Numbered from the stretch's first letter, positions 50,666 to 61,596 are shown. The stretch is DNA of 64,000 bases from Prochloraceae cyanobacterium PL24a_bin.78 (GCA_028281945.1 JANQIW010000119.1:1-64000), one strand, 5' to 3'. Translations and numbers: made by a program. The notes: generated by a model not told the origin, from the sequence alone.

Positions 50666-52786
50666 ATGGGAAGAGTAGTAGGCATAGACTTAGGAACAAC
50701 TAACTCAGTAGTAGCCGTTATGGAAGGAGGAAAAGCCATCGCCATCGCAAATTCCGAAGGGATGCGCACCACACCATCGGTAGTAGGATTTAATAAAGAC
50801 GGAGAAAAATTAGTAGGCCAACTAGCCAGAAGACAAGGAATATCAAACCCCAAAAATACCTACTATGGGGTAAAAAGGTATATGGGGAGAAAATATGCCG
50901 AACTCAATCCAGAATCAAAGCGAGTACCATATACAATTCGCCAAGATGCCGAAGGAAATATAAAATTAAGATGTCCACGTCTGAAAAAAGAATTTGCTCC
51001 AGAAGAAATATCAGCTATCATCCTGAGAAAATTAGCAGATGAAGCAAGTCGTTATTTAGGAGAAGAAGTAACAGGAGCGGTAATAACAGTACCTGCCTAC
51101 TTTAATGACTCCCAAAGACAAGCAACCAGAGACGCAGGCAGAATCGCAGGATTGGATGTCTTAAGAATTATCAACGAACCAACAGCCGCAGCCTTAGCAT
51201 ACGGATTAGACAAAAAAGAAAGCGAAAAAATCCTCGTATTTGACTTAGGAGGAGGAACATTTGATGTCTCAATCCTAGAAGTAGGAGATGGAGTATTTGA
51301 AGTAAAATCAACCAGTGGGGATACCCAATTAGGAGGCAATGAATTCGATCGCAAAATAGTAGATTGGTTAGCAGAAGAATTTCTAGAACAAGAAAAAGTA
51401 GATCTCAGATCCGATCGCCAATCATTACAAAGACTAATTGAAGCAGCAGAAAAAGCCAAAATAGAACTAAGCGGCGTAGGCGTAACAGAAATCAACCTAC
51501 CCTTTATCACCGCAACAGAAGAAGGACCCAAACACCTAGAAACCCAAATCACTCGCTCCAAATTTGAAGAATTATCCGGAGAATTAGTCAGTAGATTGCG
51601 TCGGCCCATGAGAAGAGCCTTAAAAGATGCCGGTTTAAGTCCAGTACAAATCGATAAAGTAGTATTAGTAGGAGGATCAACCAGAACCCCCATTGTACAA
51701 GAGTTAGTGCGAAGTCTCATAGATAGAGAGCCAAATCAGAATGTTAATCCAGACGAAGTAGTAGCCATAGGAGCCGCAATTCAAGCAGGAATCCTCGCAG
51801 GAGAAGTTAAAGATGTCTTATTATTAGATGTTACCCCCCTATCATTAGGATTAGAAACCATTGGCGGCACAACCAAAAAACTCCTACCTCGAAATACCAC
51901 CATCCCAGTAAGACGATCGGACATTTTCTCAACCTCAGAAAACAATCAAACTATGGTAGAAATACATATAGTTCAAGGGGAAAGAGAAATGGCCAAAGAC
52001 AACAAATCTTTAGGAAGATTTAAACTAACCGGAATACCCCCCGCTCCCAGAGGAATACCTCAAATACAAGTATCATTTGATATCGATGCCAACGGCATAC
52101 TTCAAGTCATGGCAAGGGATAAAACCACCGGCAGAGAGCAAGCAATTACCATCCAAGGAGCCTCCAACCTCAGCGAAGCAGAAATCAATCGCATGATGGA
52201 AGATGCAGCAAGATTTGCCAACCAAGATCGTGAGCGTAAAGAAAGAGTAGAAAAACGCAATCGAGCTAAAGCCTTAACCGATCGTGCTCAAAGAAGATTA
52301 AAAGAAGTAACCCTAGATTTTGGTTCTCAATTCACCAGTAGATATCGTCGTAACATTGATGCAATTTGTGCCTCAATCCTCAAAAGTCTCGAACAAAATG
52401 ACGAAAGAGAATTAGATCGCGCCTGTGCCGATCTTCAAGATGAACTTTATGAACTTAATCGGGAAGTCAGACTCCAATATGAAGATGATGAAGATGAAAA
52501 TTTCTTTGACTCAATTCGTAAAACTATTACAGGAGAAGATGATGAAGATGATCGCTATTCTAGAAGAATAGTTTATCGGCAAGATTATCCCTCTAGAGAT
52601 TATTCAGACAATTTCGATAGTCCACCACCCCCATCGAGAAGAACTACAAGGTATAACGATGGTTATAATGATGGTTATGATGATTATCCTCCAGAACCAC
52701 CATCCAAACAGTATTACAATAGAGCCAGAAAGCGAAATATTCCCTATGAAAATGATTGGGATGAAGATGACGATGAATGGTTCTAA
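50666..52786 (+). CDS. dnaK: Hsp70 chaperone DnaK1
   Basis: A 706-residue Hsp70. The ATPase domain has [18 protein letters not shown], the phosphate loop [15 protein letters not shown] and [13 protein letters not shown]. The substrate-binding domain has [17 protein letters not shown]. The last 110 residues are a disordered tail rich in Asp, Tyr, Arg and Pro, ending DEDDDEWF, in place of the EEVD-like end of housekeeping DnaK. This tail and details such as [20 protein letters not shown] match my recollection of cyanobacterial DnaK1 rather than DnaK2 or DnaK3. A dnaJ gene follows 257 bases later, and the pair probably works together. Confidence 0.93.
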   Translation: MGRVVGIDLGTTNSVVAVMEGGKAIAIANSEGMRTTPSVVGFNKDGEKLVGQLARRQGISNPKNTYYGVKRYMGRKYAELNPESKRVPYTIRQDAEGNIKLRCPRLKKEFAPEEISAIILRKLADEASRYLGEEVTGAVITVPAYFNDSQRQATRDAGRIAGLDVLRIINEPTAAALAYGLDKKESEKILVFDLGGGTFDVSILEVGDGVFEVKSTSGDTQLGGNEFDRKIVDWLAEEFLEQEKVDLRSDRQSLQRLIEAAEKAKIELSGVGVTEINLPFITATEEGPKHLETQITRSKFEELSGELVSRLRRPMRRALKDAGLSPVQIDKVVLVGGSTRTPIVQELVRSLIDREPNQNVNPDEVVAIGAAIQAGILAGEVKDVLLLDVTPLSLGLETIGGTTKKLLPRNTTIPVRRSDIFSTSENNQTMVEIHIVQGEREMAKDNKSLGRFKLTGIPPAPRGIPQIQVSFDIDANGILQVMARDKTTGREQAITIQGASNLSEAEINRMMEDAARFANQDRERKERVEKRNRAKALTDRAQRRLKEVTLDFGSQFTSRYRRNIDAICASILKSLEQNDERELDRACADLQDELYELNREVRLQYEDDEDENFFDSIRKTITGEDDEDDRYSRRIVYRQDYPSRDYSDNFDSPPPPSRRTTRYNDGYNDGYDDYPPEPPSKQYYNRARKRNIPYENDWDEDDDEWF

Positions 52787-52936
52787 TCTAATCTAGAATT
52801 AGCTCATGATGATTTAAATTTCTCCCCGTGAATCTTGTTATCATAAATAAGGTTCTTTAAGAATTAATTATTATTGCTCAATACTTCAAAAAAATACAAG
52901 TAGTTATAGCAAAATAAGGTATTTTAACAAAAAAAA

Positions 52937-53000
52937 AGTGATGCAAATTAATCATCCATAACCTCCGATCAATTTCCCAAAACAAAAAAAGTGCATTACT
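52937..53000. other. Inverted repeat between dnaK1 and dnaJ
   Basis: AGTGATGCA (52937-52945) and TGCATTACT (52992-53000) form a nine-base stem with one G-U pair in RNA, each arm preceded by a run of seven As, enclosing about 46 bases. It could fold in the dnaJ leader or mark a regulatory site; it does not match the CIRCE heat-shock element. Low confidence. Confidence 0.3.
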
Positions 53001-53043
53001 GAAAAATTCCAGATGGAGAATAGCTTTATTAATTAGAGAAATT

Positions 53044-54009
53044 ATGCAAAACTTGCAAAAAATAAATTATTATAAAATACTAGATGTTTCCACCGATGCT
53101 AGTAATGAAGAAATTAAAAAAGCATTTCGTAAATTAGCACGAGTTTATCATCCAGATATAAACCCAGGAGATAAAACTGCAGAAGAAAAATTTAAACAAA
53201 TTAACGAAGCCTACGATATTCTCAGTGATGAAAATAAAAGAGCAGATCTCGATATACAATTAAATATCCCTAGAAAAGGCAAAGCTAGAAGCAACAGAAG
53301 TTTTAGTCGTAGCAATAGTCGAGATAAAAATTTTCAACAATTTGTAGATCTCAACGGTTTATTTGGGGATGGAATGCGCAATCGTACCAGCAAAACCAAA
53401 GATCGAGCAACCCCGATTAATCCCATTCGTAGCAACAAATCTCAGGCGTATCGTCCTGGAATGACAAAAACTGCAAAAGTAGTCAATCCTAGGCCTACTC
53501 GTCGAGATGTAGAAGCCAGACTGACATTACCCTTAGAAAAAGCATATTTGGGAGGATACGAGCGTATTAGATTAGAAGATGGCCGCAGTCTAGAAGTAGA
53601 AATGCCATCAGGAATGTTTGACGGACAAAAAATTAGACTTAAAGGGCAAGGGATTAATGGTGGGGATTTATATTTGAAAATAACCATAGCCCCTCATTCG
53701 TTTTTTACCATAGATAATGCAGATGTTTGTTGTCAGCTACCATTAACCCCATCAGAAGCCATCCTAGGAGGAGCGATCGAAGTACCTACTTTAGATGGAT
53801 TAGTTAAAATGAATGTTCCCAGTGGCGTTCGATCAGGGCAAAGATTACGTTTAGCCAATAAAGGTTATCCCACTCTTAGAGGCGATCGTGGTGACCAATT
53901 AGTAGAAATTCAAGTAGTGATTCCCAAAGATATTAATGAAAAAGAAAAAGAACTATATCAACAAATACGTCAGATAGAAACCTTCAATCCACGGAAAAAT
54001 TTATTTTAA
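53044..54009 (+). CDS. DnaJ-family co-chaperone (CbpA-like, no zinc finger)
   Basis: A 321-residue J-domain protein. Residues 6-70 are the J domain with the HPD motif in [20 protein letters not shown] Ser/Arg/Asn-rich linker (about 80-155) replaces the Gly/Phe region, and there is no cysteine zinc centre, so it is a type II (CbpA-like) DnaJ. Two beta-rich C-terminal substrate-binding domains follow, with [19 protein letters not shown] and [20 protein letters not shown]. It is downstream of dnaK1 on the same strand and should be its partner. An AGCS symporter gene follows 24 bases later. Confidence 0.92.
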   Translation: MQNLQKINYYKILDVSTDASNEEIKKAFRKLARVYHPDINPGDKTAEEKFKQINEAYDILSDENKRADLDIQLNIPRKGKARSNRSFSRSNSRDKNFQQFVDLNGLFGDGMRNRTSKTKDRATPINPIRSNKSQAYRPGMTKTAKVVNPRPTRRDVEARLTLPLEKAYLGGYERIRLEDGRSLEVEMPSGMFDGQKIRLKGQGINGGDLYLKITIAPHSFFTIDNADVCCQLPLTPSEAILGGAIEVPTLDGLVKMNVPSGVRSGQRLRLANKGYPTLRGDRGDQLVEIQVVIPKDINEKEKELYQQIRQIETFNPRKNLF

Positions 54010-54033
54010 AAGAGGATTAATAGAAGGATTGAT

Positions 54034-55500
54034 ATGGTAAATGAAATAGTACATCATATAGACTTAATCGTAACTAACCTTACTTCCATACTAGAAAAAA
54101 TTATGTTTTTTAGTATTGGAGGGATTCCTTTAATCATTATTTGGGTGTTGAGTGCAGGAATATTCTTTATTTTCAGATTTAAGTTCATCAATATTAGAGG
54201 ATTCATTCATGCTATAAAAATAGGCTTAGGGTTATATGACGATGAAATTGATCAAGAAGACATTGAGGGAGAAGTCACTCCTCGTCAAGCCCTAGCAACG
54301 GCATTATCAGCTAGTTTAGGATTGGGAAATATTGCAGGAGTAGCTATTGCCATTCAAACAGGAGGTGCGGGAGCGGTATTATGGATGACTTTAGCAGGAA
54401 TCCTAGGAATGTCAAATAAATTTGTGGAATGTACTTTGGGGGTAAAATACCGCATCATTAATCCTGATGGAACTATAGCAGGAGGTCCAATGTATTACCT
54501 TTCCCAAGGATTAGAAGCAAAAGGCTTACCAAGGTTAGGCAAATTTTTGGGGATTTTTATAGCTATCTGTTGTATGGGATCGGCTTTAGGAGCTTGTAAT
54601 ATGTTTCAAGTTAATCAATCTTTTGAAGCCATCTCTAGCATAATTCCGGGTATAGAGAATTATAACTGGGTTTATGGATTATTAAGTGCTTTTGGAGTAG
54701 GAATCATAATTATTGGAGGAATCAGTCGCATCGGAATTGTTACCAGTCAACTGGCTCCATTAATGCTAGGAATTTATCTTTTCGGTTCTTTTTGGGTGAT
54801 CCTTGCTAATGCCTCTAATATTCCCCTAGTTTTTCATCAAATCATTGACGAAGCATTTAACCCCAAAGCTGTAGAAGGTGGAATCATCGGGGTATTTGTC
54901 CAAGGAATCAGACGAGGGATCTTTTCCAATGGAGGTGGTTTAGGTGGGGCATCTATTGTCCATGCCGTTGCTAAAACAAAATTTCCTATTAAAGAAGGAA
55001 TAGTTTCTGTTTTAGAGCCATTTATCGATACTGTGGTGGTTTGTAATCTTACGGCTTTAGTGATTTTAAGTGCAGGAATATCTACTAATTCTGATTTTTC
55101 TAATTTGAGTGGTTCTTCCTTGGCGGTTGGAGCTTTTGCTGAAACGATTCATTGGTTTCCTTTGGTTTTAACAGTACTGATTTTTTTATTTGCCCTTTCA
55201 ACAATGATTACTTGGAGTTATAATGGTGAACAAGCTTGGGGATATATCTTTGGAAATTCAACAACTATTGTCTTTAAATTACTGTTTACTTTCTTTGTTT
55301 TTCTGGGTTCTGTGGTTAATTTAAAAACTGTATTAGATTTTAGTGACATTATGGTGTTAGGAATGGCTATTCCTAATTTGATCGGTTGTATAATTTTATC
55401 ACCAGAAGTAGCACAAGATTTACAAGATTATTGGGAAAAACTGAGAATAGAAAAGATTATTCAAAAAGAAAAAAAATCAAAAGTAATTATTGATAGTTGA
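54034..55500 (+). CDS. Alanine/glycine:cation symporter (AGCS family)
   Basis: A 488-residue membrane transporter with about 11 hydrophobic helices. Family features are ALATALSASLGLGNIAGVAI, GMSNKFVECTLGVKYR and GGPMYYLSQGLEAKGLP, and later QGIRRGIFSNGGGLGGASIV. AGCS proteins bring in alanine or glycine with sodium. The probable ribosome site GAAGG precedes the ATG at 54034. The gene lies 24 bases after dnaJ, so the two may be co-transcribed, although a functional link is not obvious. The substrate is inferred from the family. Confidence 0.94.
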   Translation: MVNEIVHHIDLIVTNLTSILEKIMFFSIGGIPLIIIWVLSAGIFFIFRFKFINIRGFIHAIKIGLGLYDDEIDQEDIEGEVTPRQALATALSASLGLGNIAGVAIAIQTGGAGAVLWMTLAGILGMSNKFVECTLGVKYRIINPDGTIAGGPMYYLSQGLEAKGLPRLGKFLGIFIAICCMGSALGACNMFQVNQSFEAISSIIPGIENYNWVYGLLSAFGVGIIIIGGISRIGIVTSQLAPLMLGIYLFGSFWVILANASNIPLVFHQIIDEAFNPKAVEGGIIGVFVQGIRRGIFSNGGGLGGASIVHAVAKTKFPIKEGIVSVLEPFIDTVVVCNLTALVILSAGISTNSDFSNLSGSSLAVGAFAETIHWFPLVLTVLIFLFALSTMITWSYNGEQAWGYIFGNSTTIVFKLLFTFFVFLGSVVNLKTVLDFSDIMVLGMAIPNLIGCIILSPEVAQDLQDYWEKLRIEKIIQKEKKSKVIIDS

Positions 55501-55516
55501 TATTTATTGACATCCT

Positions 55517-55546
55517 CCCCCGTTATAATGTCTGATATAACGAGGG
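55517..55546 (-). other. Right-end hairpin of the tnpB element (probable end of guide RNA scaffold)
   Basis: CGTTATA (55521-55527) and TATAACG (55536-55542) form a seven-base stem, extended imperfectly by CCCC and AGGG outside, with an eight-base loop. Subterminal hairpins next to the tnpB 3' end are the recognition structures of IS605-type elements. The same region usually encodes the omega/reRNA that guides TnpB. Confidence 0.65.
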
Positions 55547-55549
55547 ATT

Positions 55550-56983
55550 CTAATGAACAATTGCTTGCCCATTCCTCCACTCAAACAGACTTAACTGAAG
55601 AGGGTTACTAGGCTCAACCTCCAACAAGGTTGATTTCTCCTGACTATTACTAGCCGAATCTGTTAATTCAGATTTAGTCGTAACTTTCTGAGAGACCCCC
55701 AGTAGCTTGGATGGACTAACCCCAAGTATTTCTAGTCCAAGAGTTCCTATATTAATTGCCGCTTGATTATCCGCATCTGCTAAAAAACCACAATTAGTAC
55801 ACAAAAATCGCTCTTTATGTCTATTTTCTTTATCAATATGACCACAGTTTGAACACTTTTGAGATGTAAATTTTGGGTTAACTTTTGATACAATACAGCC
55901 AAACTTGGCAGCTACAGACTGAATTTTTAATTTAAGATTACCCCAGGAACAATCTCTTATTAGACGATTTAATGCTCTTTTTGCAGCTTGTCCATTTTTA
56001 ACAAATTTGCCTAACTCATTTTGTTTTGCTCTGCATTTACGAATCATTCCTTGGATATTTAAATCCTCTAAAACAATTACATCAGCCAGCCTAATAAGAC
56101 GATGAGCTATTTTCCATTGATAATCATCTCGTTGATTAACTATTTTTTGATCAATCCTTGCCAATTGAGAGAAAGCTCTTTTCTGGTTATTAGAGGCTCT
56201 TTTCTTCCGACTAGCTCGTCTTTGCCTAATAGCTTTAGTTCTTTCTAATCTTTTTTCAAACTGAGGATTAAGAATTTGTTCCCCATTACTTAAAGCTAGG
56301 AGTTTTTTAATGCCTAAATCACAGCCAATTCCAGCTTTTACCTGCCTTAAATCTTTAGGTTCAGGACTAGGAATAGATTTATCCTCTATTTGAATAGAAA
56401 CATACCAACCATCTGCTTTTTGTCTGACAGTAATAGTTCTAACACTGAATCCATTAGGAATCTCTCTAGATTTAAAAAACCTCATCCAACCAATAGAAGG
56501 TAAATATATTTTATCATCTTTTAATTTTATTTGATTTGGGGGATAACTAAAGCTTTTAAATCTTTGCCGAGTTTTAAATTTAGGATAGCCTTTACCGTCA
56601 AAAAAGTTTTGAAAAGCTGTATCTAATTTTCTGAGATTTTGTTGTAATACAGTAGAGTGAATCTGCTTGTACCAAGGACGAGCTTTCTTTAATTTGGGAA
56701 GCTCTGATGACTGCATTTCATAGGCATTCCTCTTTTTACCTCCTTTTTTGAAGGGATCCCCTAAACTAGAATTTTTAGATACTGAACAACTAAGAGGACA
56801 ACATTCAGCCTTTGTTCTCTTATCTGAATAGTTTCCTAATCGAGGTGATTTTACCTGCTCATAGGAGTCAATTCTATCCCTTAAGCAAAAATTGTAATGA
56901 GATCTAAGCATTGCTATCCAATCATTCATCAAATTTTGTTGCGATTGACTAGGTTTTAATTTGTATTTGTATGCTAAGATCAT
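55550..56983 (-). CDS. tnpB: TnpB, RNA-guided endonuclease of an IS605-type element
   Basis: About 477 residues from the ATG at 56983 (MILAYKYKLKPSQSQQNLMN, the usual TnpB opening); an upstream start at 57046 adds 21 residues. The helix-turn-helix and wedge-like N-terminal half is followed by RuvC elements with the first catalytic Asp in GIGCDLGIKKLLAL, the Glu in VIVLEDLNIQG and the last Asp in ADADNQAAINIG. The zinc finger CSNCG and CTNCG sits between the last two. All catalytic residues are present, so it could be an active nuclease. The C-terminal 70 residues after the RuvC motif are Ser/Glu-rich. Confidence 0.92.
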   Translation of the reverse strand: MILAYKYKLKPSQSQQNLMNDWIAMLRSHYNFCLRDRIDSYEQVKSPRLGNYSDKRTKAECCPLSCSVSKNSSLGDPFKKGGKKRNAYEMQSSELPKLKKARPWYKQIHSTVLQQNLRKLDTAFQNFFDGKGYPKFKTRQRFKSFSYPPNQIKLKDDKIYLPSIGWMRFFKSREIPNGFSVRTITVRQKADGWYVSIQIEDKSIPSPEPKDLRQVKAGIGCDLGIKKLLALSNGEQILNPQFEKRLERTKAIRQRRASRKKRASNNQKRAFSQLARIDQKIVNQRDDYQWKIAHRLIRLADVIVLEDLNIQGMIRKCRAKQNELGKFVKNGQAAKRALNRLIRDCSWGNLKLKIQSVAAKFGCIVSKVNPKFTSQKCSNCGHIDKENRHKERFLCTNCGFLADADNQAAINIGTLGLEILGVSPSKLLGVSQKVTTKSELTDSASNSQEKSTLLEVEPSNPLQLSLFEWRNGQAIVH

Positions 56984-57257
56984 TTTTATGTTGGAATTTA
57001 GTTTCCAATGTTTTAAATCTATTTTTATTATGACAGCAGTTCTCAAATACTGGTGTTTTTTTAATATTTCTTTATAATGGACTCCCTTTGGTCGATTTAT
57101 TTATTGGGTGAAAAATTCATGCTCCTTTGATTTCCAATTACTTTTTTTATAGGAGAAATCCAACGGGGGTCTTCTTTTTCACATTTTTTGATAAAAATCA
57201 AGAATATTATAGACAAGAAAATAGATTTGGAATCAAACATTCCCATCTTTTTTCTAT

Positions 57258-58571
57258 TTAATGAAAAGGAAAAGCATTATCCCAGACATAATCAATTACT
57301 TTTTTAGACTTATCCAAAGATAAGATTTTGCAATTACCTTCTTGATCATAAGTAAGTAAAGGTACTTCTTGGGCATCAGATTCATTAGTAAATTTACCAG
57401 TAATTTCTTCTAAATTACGAAGAGTTTTAACCACATCAAAATTAACAATACTTCCAAATTTCTCTTCCATCCATTGTTCGATTCGTCGATCTAATTTTTC
57501 AGGATTGAGAGGGATTTGAGTAGTTAATAAATGATAATAAACCAAAATAATTTCCTTGCATTCTTCCTCTTCTGCCGAATCAATTAAAGATTGAAAAACC
57601 CCTAAATTAATAGCCAACTTTCTAAAAAAAAGAGTGTCAGCAACATCCTTTTGAAACTTAATTTGTTTATTTTTATAGTTAACATATTGCTTCATAGCAA
57701 ATCCACCTAAAGTAACAATTAAAGATAAACTTGTAATCATAATAGGCATAATATTATTAACATCTTCTTTTTTGATTTCCAATCCTTCAATGGGAACATA
57801 ACCAAAAACTAAAAATAAAATAACCCCTATAACCAAAAACAGTTGAGGTAAAACTCTCAAAGTAATAGGAATAGCCGCACCAAGAGCAGAACCTATTAAA
57901 ATAATCCTATCTTTCCAAGTCATACTAATTTCAACATTGGGAAAAATAAACTCAAGATCGTGCTTAGGAATATTACGATAAAGATAGAGATAAATTTTGC
58001 CTGGTTTAAATTTTTCACCTAGATTTTTTTTACGTTTAGGATCAGTATAAACTTGATTTTTAAACTTAATTAATAAAGCAACTCGCTCCAAAATATCTAA
58101 TTCAACAGGAATCTTTCTAAAGAATTTTTTAATATAAGTAGATTTATAAATATCTCCCCTAGCGTAACAAACTATTTCCTCAAAATCATCAAAGTTAACA
58201 TTAGTATTTAATTGAATCAATGATCGTTTCTCAAAAGCATTTTTCAAAGTAGTTTGGGATAAAGGAAAATAATTAGCTTGAGATAAAAGAGTTTCAAAGT
58301 CAGCAACTAATTGGAATTGTCTTTGATTTTTTTCTTGAAGAGATAAATCAACGATAGATTTAGTATCAGCATCGGGATTAAAACTAGCAAAATTCTGTTT
58401 AAACTTTTCCAATGAAGAATGAAATTTAAAATGATAATAAGCAGATAAAATTTGACAAAATTCTTGAAACTTTTGAGCAGATAATGGATTTAATTTATCT
58501 TCAGAAAGACAAAGTTGGATTAAATCTGCACGTTCATAAGGTATAAATGCTTCTTTAGTTGGCTCGACCAC
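57258..58571 (-). CDS. DUF3754 (TMEM143-like) membrane protein
   Basis: A 437-residue protein starting at a GTG (58571; MVEPTKEAFIPYERADLIQL). The soluble N-terminal half contains NVNFDDFEEIVCYARGDIYK and a later KPGKIYLYLYRNIPKHDLEF, which I recognise from the DUF3754 family shared by cyanobacteria, plants and animals (TMEM143). Two to three membrane segments follow near residues 225-295. The C-terminal third is soluble. Its function is not established. The gene diverges from ribD, separated by only 49 bases. Confidence 0.82.
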   Translation of the reverse strand: MVEPTKEAFIPYERADLIQLCLSEDKLNPLSAQKFQEFCQILSAYYHFKFHSSLEKFKQNFASFNPDADTKSIVDLSLQEKNQRQFQLVADFETLLSQANYFPLSQTTLKNAFEKRSLIQLNTNVNFDDFEEIVCYARGDIYKSTYIKKFFRKIPVELDILERVALLIKFKNQVYTDPKRKKNLGEKFKPGKIYLYLYRNIPKHDLEFIFPNVEISMTWKDRIILIGSALGAAIPITLRVLPQLFLVIGVILFLVFGYVPIEGLEIKKEDVNNIMPIMITSLSLIVTLGGFAMKQYVNYKNKQIKFQKDVADTLFFRKLAINLGVFQSLIDSAEEEECKEIILVYYHLLTTQIPLNPEKLDRRIEQWMEEKFGSIVNFDVVKTLRNLEEITGKFTNESDAQEVPLLTYDQEGNCKILSLDKSKKVIDYVWDNAFPFH

Positions 58572-58620
58572 AACTCACCAATTAAACTATTAATTAATTA
58601 AACTATCAAAATATTTGAAG

Positions 58621-59739
58621 ATGGCTCAAAAAACGATCTACAAATCGGATAACGACAATTATAACCCTTTCCATGAAGAAATGATGAAGCTGTGTCTTCA
58701 ACTTGCTAAATGTGCTCAAGGGCAAACGGCTCCAAATCCCATGGTGGGAGCGGTAATCGTCAAAGAGGGAAAAATTATCGCTCAAGGATATCATCATGGC
58801 GCAGGTAATCCCCATGCAGAAGTAGAAGCCCTCAAACAGGCAGGTGAAGAAGCTGAAGGAGCTACTATTTATGTTAATTTAGAGCCTTGTAATCATTATG
58901 GACGTACTCCTCCTTGCACCGAAGCACTGATTGCTGCAAAGGTGGGAAAAGTAGTGGTAGGGATGATCGATCCAGATCCTCGGGTTGCAGGTGGTGGAGT
59001 TGAAAGATTGACTCAAGCAGGTATTGAAGTAATTGTGGGAGTGGAAGAATCCCTTTGTCGCCAACTTAATGAAGCTTTTATCCACCGAATAGTTCATCAA
59101 CGTCCTTTGGGAATTCTGAAATATGCTATGACTTTAGATGGTAAAATAGCTACGACTTCAGGCCATAGTGCTTGGGTTACAGGGGTTGAATCTAGAAATT
59201 ATGTACATCATTTACGATCGACTTGTGATGGGGTGATTATTGGTGGGAATACTGCCCGTTTGGATAATCCTTATTTAACCACCCATGGAGTAACAAAACA
59301 CAATCCTTGTCGAGTTGTGATGAGTCGAAGTTTGGATTTACCTAAAGTGGCTCATCTTTGGGATACTGAATTGGCCTCTACTTTGGTATTTACTACTGTT
59401 GGTGCTAATTTAGAGCTTCAAAAACATTTAAAATCTCTTGGTGTTGAAGTGGTTGAGTTAGCAAATCTTACTCCTGTTGCGGTGATGAATGATTTATACC
59501 ATCGTGGATTTTTAAGTGTTTTATGGGAATGTGGCGGGAATTTAGGGGCAAGTGCTATTGCTTCTGGAATGGTACAAAAAATTATTGCTTTTATTGCTCC
59601 AAAAATTATCGGTGGAAAGAATGCTCCAAGTCCAATTGGAGATTTAGGTTTAGTTAAAATGACTGATGCTTTAACTTTAGCAAAAGCTAATTTCCAAAAA
59701 ATAGGGGAAGATTTTATGATAGAAGGTTATTTTGGGTAA
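58621..59739 (+). CDS. ribD: Bifunctional riboflavin biosynthesis deaminase/reductase
   Basis: RibD carries out the deamination and reduction steps on the pyrimidine intermediate of riboflavin synthesis. About 372 residues from the ATG at 58621; a TTG six bases earlier is also open. The deaminase half has the zinc site in NPHAEVEAL and LEPCNHYGRTPPCTEALI. The reductase half begins ILKYAMTLDGKIATTSGHSA and includes TCDGVIIGGNTARLDNPYLT and the NADPH-binding VLWECGGNLGASAI. Both active sites look intact. No other riboflavin gene is adjacent. Confidence 0.95.
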   Translation: MAQKTIYKSDNDNYNPFHEEMMKLCLQLAKCAQGQTAPNPMVGAVIVKEGKIIAQGYHHGAGNPHAEVEALKQAGEEAEGATIYVNLEPCNHYGRTPPCTEALIAAKVGKVVVGMIDPDPRVAGGGVERLTQAGIEVIVGVEESLCRQLNEAFIHRIVHQRPLGILKYAMTLDGKIATTSGHSAWVTGVESRNYVHHLRSTCDGVIIGGNTARLDNPYLTTHGVTKHNPCRVVMSRSLDLPKVAHLWDTELASTLVFTTVGANLELQKHLKSLGVEVVELANLTPVAVMNDLYHRGFLSVLWECGGNLGASAIASGMVQKIIAFIAPKIIGGKNAPSPIGDLGLVKMTDALTLAKANFQKIGEDFMIEGYFG

Positions 59740-59881
59740 GATAAGATTTGAAAAAACAGAGTGTAAATAAATCTTGTTTTTAGATTATTTAGGAGATTTA
59801 ATTTAAACTTTTTCTAGGCTTAGATAAAAATACAATTTTTGTAATTTAATAATTAAATAAAAAATAATTTGGGGTAAAATA

Positions 59882-61543
59882 ATGACTGAATTTATAGTAA
59901 CAAATAATAATGATTCTGGACCCGGTAGCTTACGAGATGCAATTTTATTGGCAAATGCTAACGGGGTTGAGGATACAATTACTTTCTCTCCTGCTTTAGG
60001 GGGAACAACAATTAGTCTAACGACAGGGGAATTAGTTATATCTGAAGAGTTAATAATTGATGGCTCATCTGTTTCTTCTTTAACTATCGATGGCAATGAT
60101 AATTCCCGTATTTTTGAGATTGATGATGGCACTGATAATACCATTACGGTAGAAATTATGGGGTTGACTCTTACAGGTGGGAATCCTTCATCAGATGATA
60201 ATGAGGGGAATGGTGGAGCTATTTTTAATCAAGAAAATCTAACTATTAGCGATAGTACAGTTACTGGTAATACTTCTTTCGATATAGGTGGAGGAATTTA
60301 TCATACTATTGGAATTTTAAATGTTTTTGATAGTACAATTGATAATAACTATTCTGATTTAGGTGGTGGTGGAATAGCTATTGTTAATTCTAGTACAGTG
60401 ACTATAGATAATAGTTTTATATCCAGTAATGATACTAATGGTACTGGAGGCGGGATTTTAAATAGTAATATTACACCTAATAATACATTATTTATAACTA
60501 ATAGTACTATATCGGAAAATACAAGTAGTTTTGGTGGAGGCATAAGTACCGCTAATGGGGATTTATTAGGCTTAAATGTAACTATATCTAATAATATAGC
60601 ATCAACTAATGGAGGCGGTATTTTCTCAAATACTAACCTAAGCGATCAAACAACTGTATTTATAAATTCAACTATATCTGGGAATATTGGTACTGATAAT
60701 GGAGGCGGGGTTTTTAATTTACAAGGAAACACTATTCTTCAAAATAGTACTATTACTAATAATGGTTCAGATTTGACAGGAGGAGTAGTTAGTTATGGAG
60801 ATTCTAGCACGGTAACTACTGTGATCAATACTATTATTTCAGGAAATGAAAATAATGATGCAAGTTTTATTTTCGGAGATGAAAATTCTTTTAACAGTAT
60901 AGGAGGAAATTTAATCGGAATTGGCAATGCCATTGCAGAAGATAATAATGCTTTTGATCAAGATACGGATATTATAGGAATAATCGATCCTCTTTTAGGG
61001 CCTTTACAAAATAATGGTGGATTAATAGAAACTCATGCTCTGCTTTCGGGTAGTCTAGCTATTGATGGGGGAGATAATAACAATCTTATTGATGGCATAA
61101 TTAGTGATGCACGGGGAGGAGGTTTCGATCGAATTGCCAATGGCACGGTAGATATTGGTGCATTTGAGTTGCAGGAAATAGTAGATGCCCCATTCAATTT
61201 AGATATCGATGGCAATGGTGTGGCAGATGCTTTGACGGATGGGATTTTAACTTTACGTTTCTTGTTTGGTTTTACTGGTGATTCTCTGATTAATGATGTA
61301 GTGGGAGAAGGGGCAATTAGAACTACTGCTAGCCAAATTGAAAGTTTTTTAGAAGAAGGAAGTAATAGTATTCTTGATATCGATGGCAATGGTGTGGCAG
61401 ATGCTTTAACAGATGGAATTTTAAATTTACGTTTTTTGTTTGGATTTACTGATAATTCTCTGGTTGATGGAGTCATCGGTGAAGGTGCTACTCTAACTAC
61501 TGCTGGAGAAATTTCTGATTTACTCACTTCTTTTTTACCATAA
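59882..61543 (+). CDS. Beta-helix repeat protein with C-terminal dockerin-like repeats, copy 1
   Basis: A 553-residue protein opening MTEFIVTNNNDSGPGSLRDA and continuing with many NSTISGN and GGGI units (residues about 90-330), which should form a right-handed parallel beta-helix. After ETHALLSGSLAIDGGD and VDIGAFELQ there are two dockerin-like units containing LDIDGNGVADALTDGIL (about residues 440-460 and 498-518), each with an EF-hand-like DxDGNGxxD calcium loop and an LRFLFGFT segment. There is no signal peptide, so export must use another route, possibly type I secretion. The next gene is a close paralogue, 53 bases later. Confidence 0.85.
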   Translation: MTEFIVTNNNDSGPGSLRDAILLANANGVEDTITFSPALGGTTISLTTGELVISEELIIDGSSVSSLTIDGNDNSRIFEIDDGTDNTITVEIMGLTLTGGNPSSDDNEGNGGAIFNQENLTISDSTVTGNTSFDIGGGIYHTIGILNVFDSTIDNNYSDLGGGGIAIVNSSTVTIDNSFISSNDTNGTGGGILNSNITPNNTLFITNSTISENTSSFGGGISTANGDLLGLNVTISNNIASTNGGGIFSNTNLSDQTTVFINSTISGNIGTDNGGGVFNLQGNTILQNSTITNNGSDLTGGVVSYGDSSTVTTVINTIISGNENNDASFIFGDENSFNSIGGNLIGIGNAIAEDNNAFDQDTDIIGIIDPLLGPLQNNGGLIETHALLSGSLAIDGGDNNNLIDGIISDARGGGFDRIANGTVDIGAFELQEIVDAPFNLDIDGNGVADALTDGILTLRFLFGFTGDSLINDVVGEGAIRTTASQIESFLEEGSNSILDIDGNGVADALTDGILNLRFLFGFTDNSLVDGVIGEGATLTTAGEISDLLTSFLP

Positions 61544-61596
61544 TAATCTAATATTTAATTATAAAATCAATAACTTTTTATAAAAGAGGGAAAATA

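Larger units (their letters stand above)
55507..57046 (-). mobile_element. IS200/IS605 superfamily element, IS1341-type (tnpB only)
   Basis: The unit consists of one tnpB gene plus a right-end hairpin just beyond its 3' end (55517-55546). No Y1 transposase tnpA is present on either side. The left end could not be recognised and is assumed to lie near the gene's start. It is inserted between the AGCS symporter and DUF3754 genes. Such elements depend on a tnpA in trans or are no longer mobile. Confidence 0.65.
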
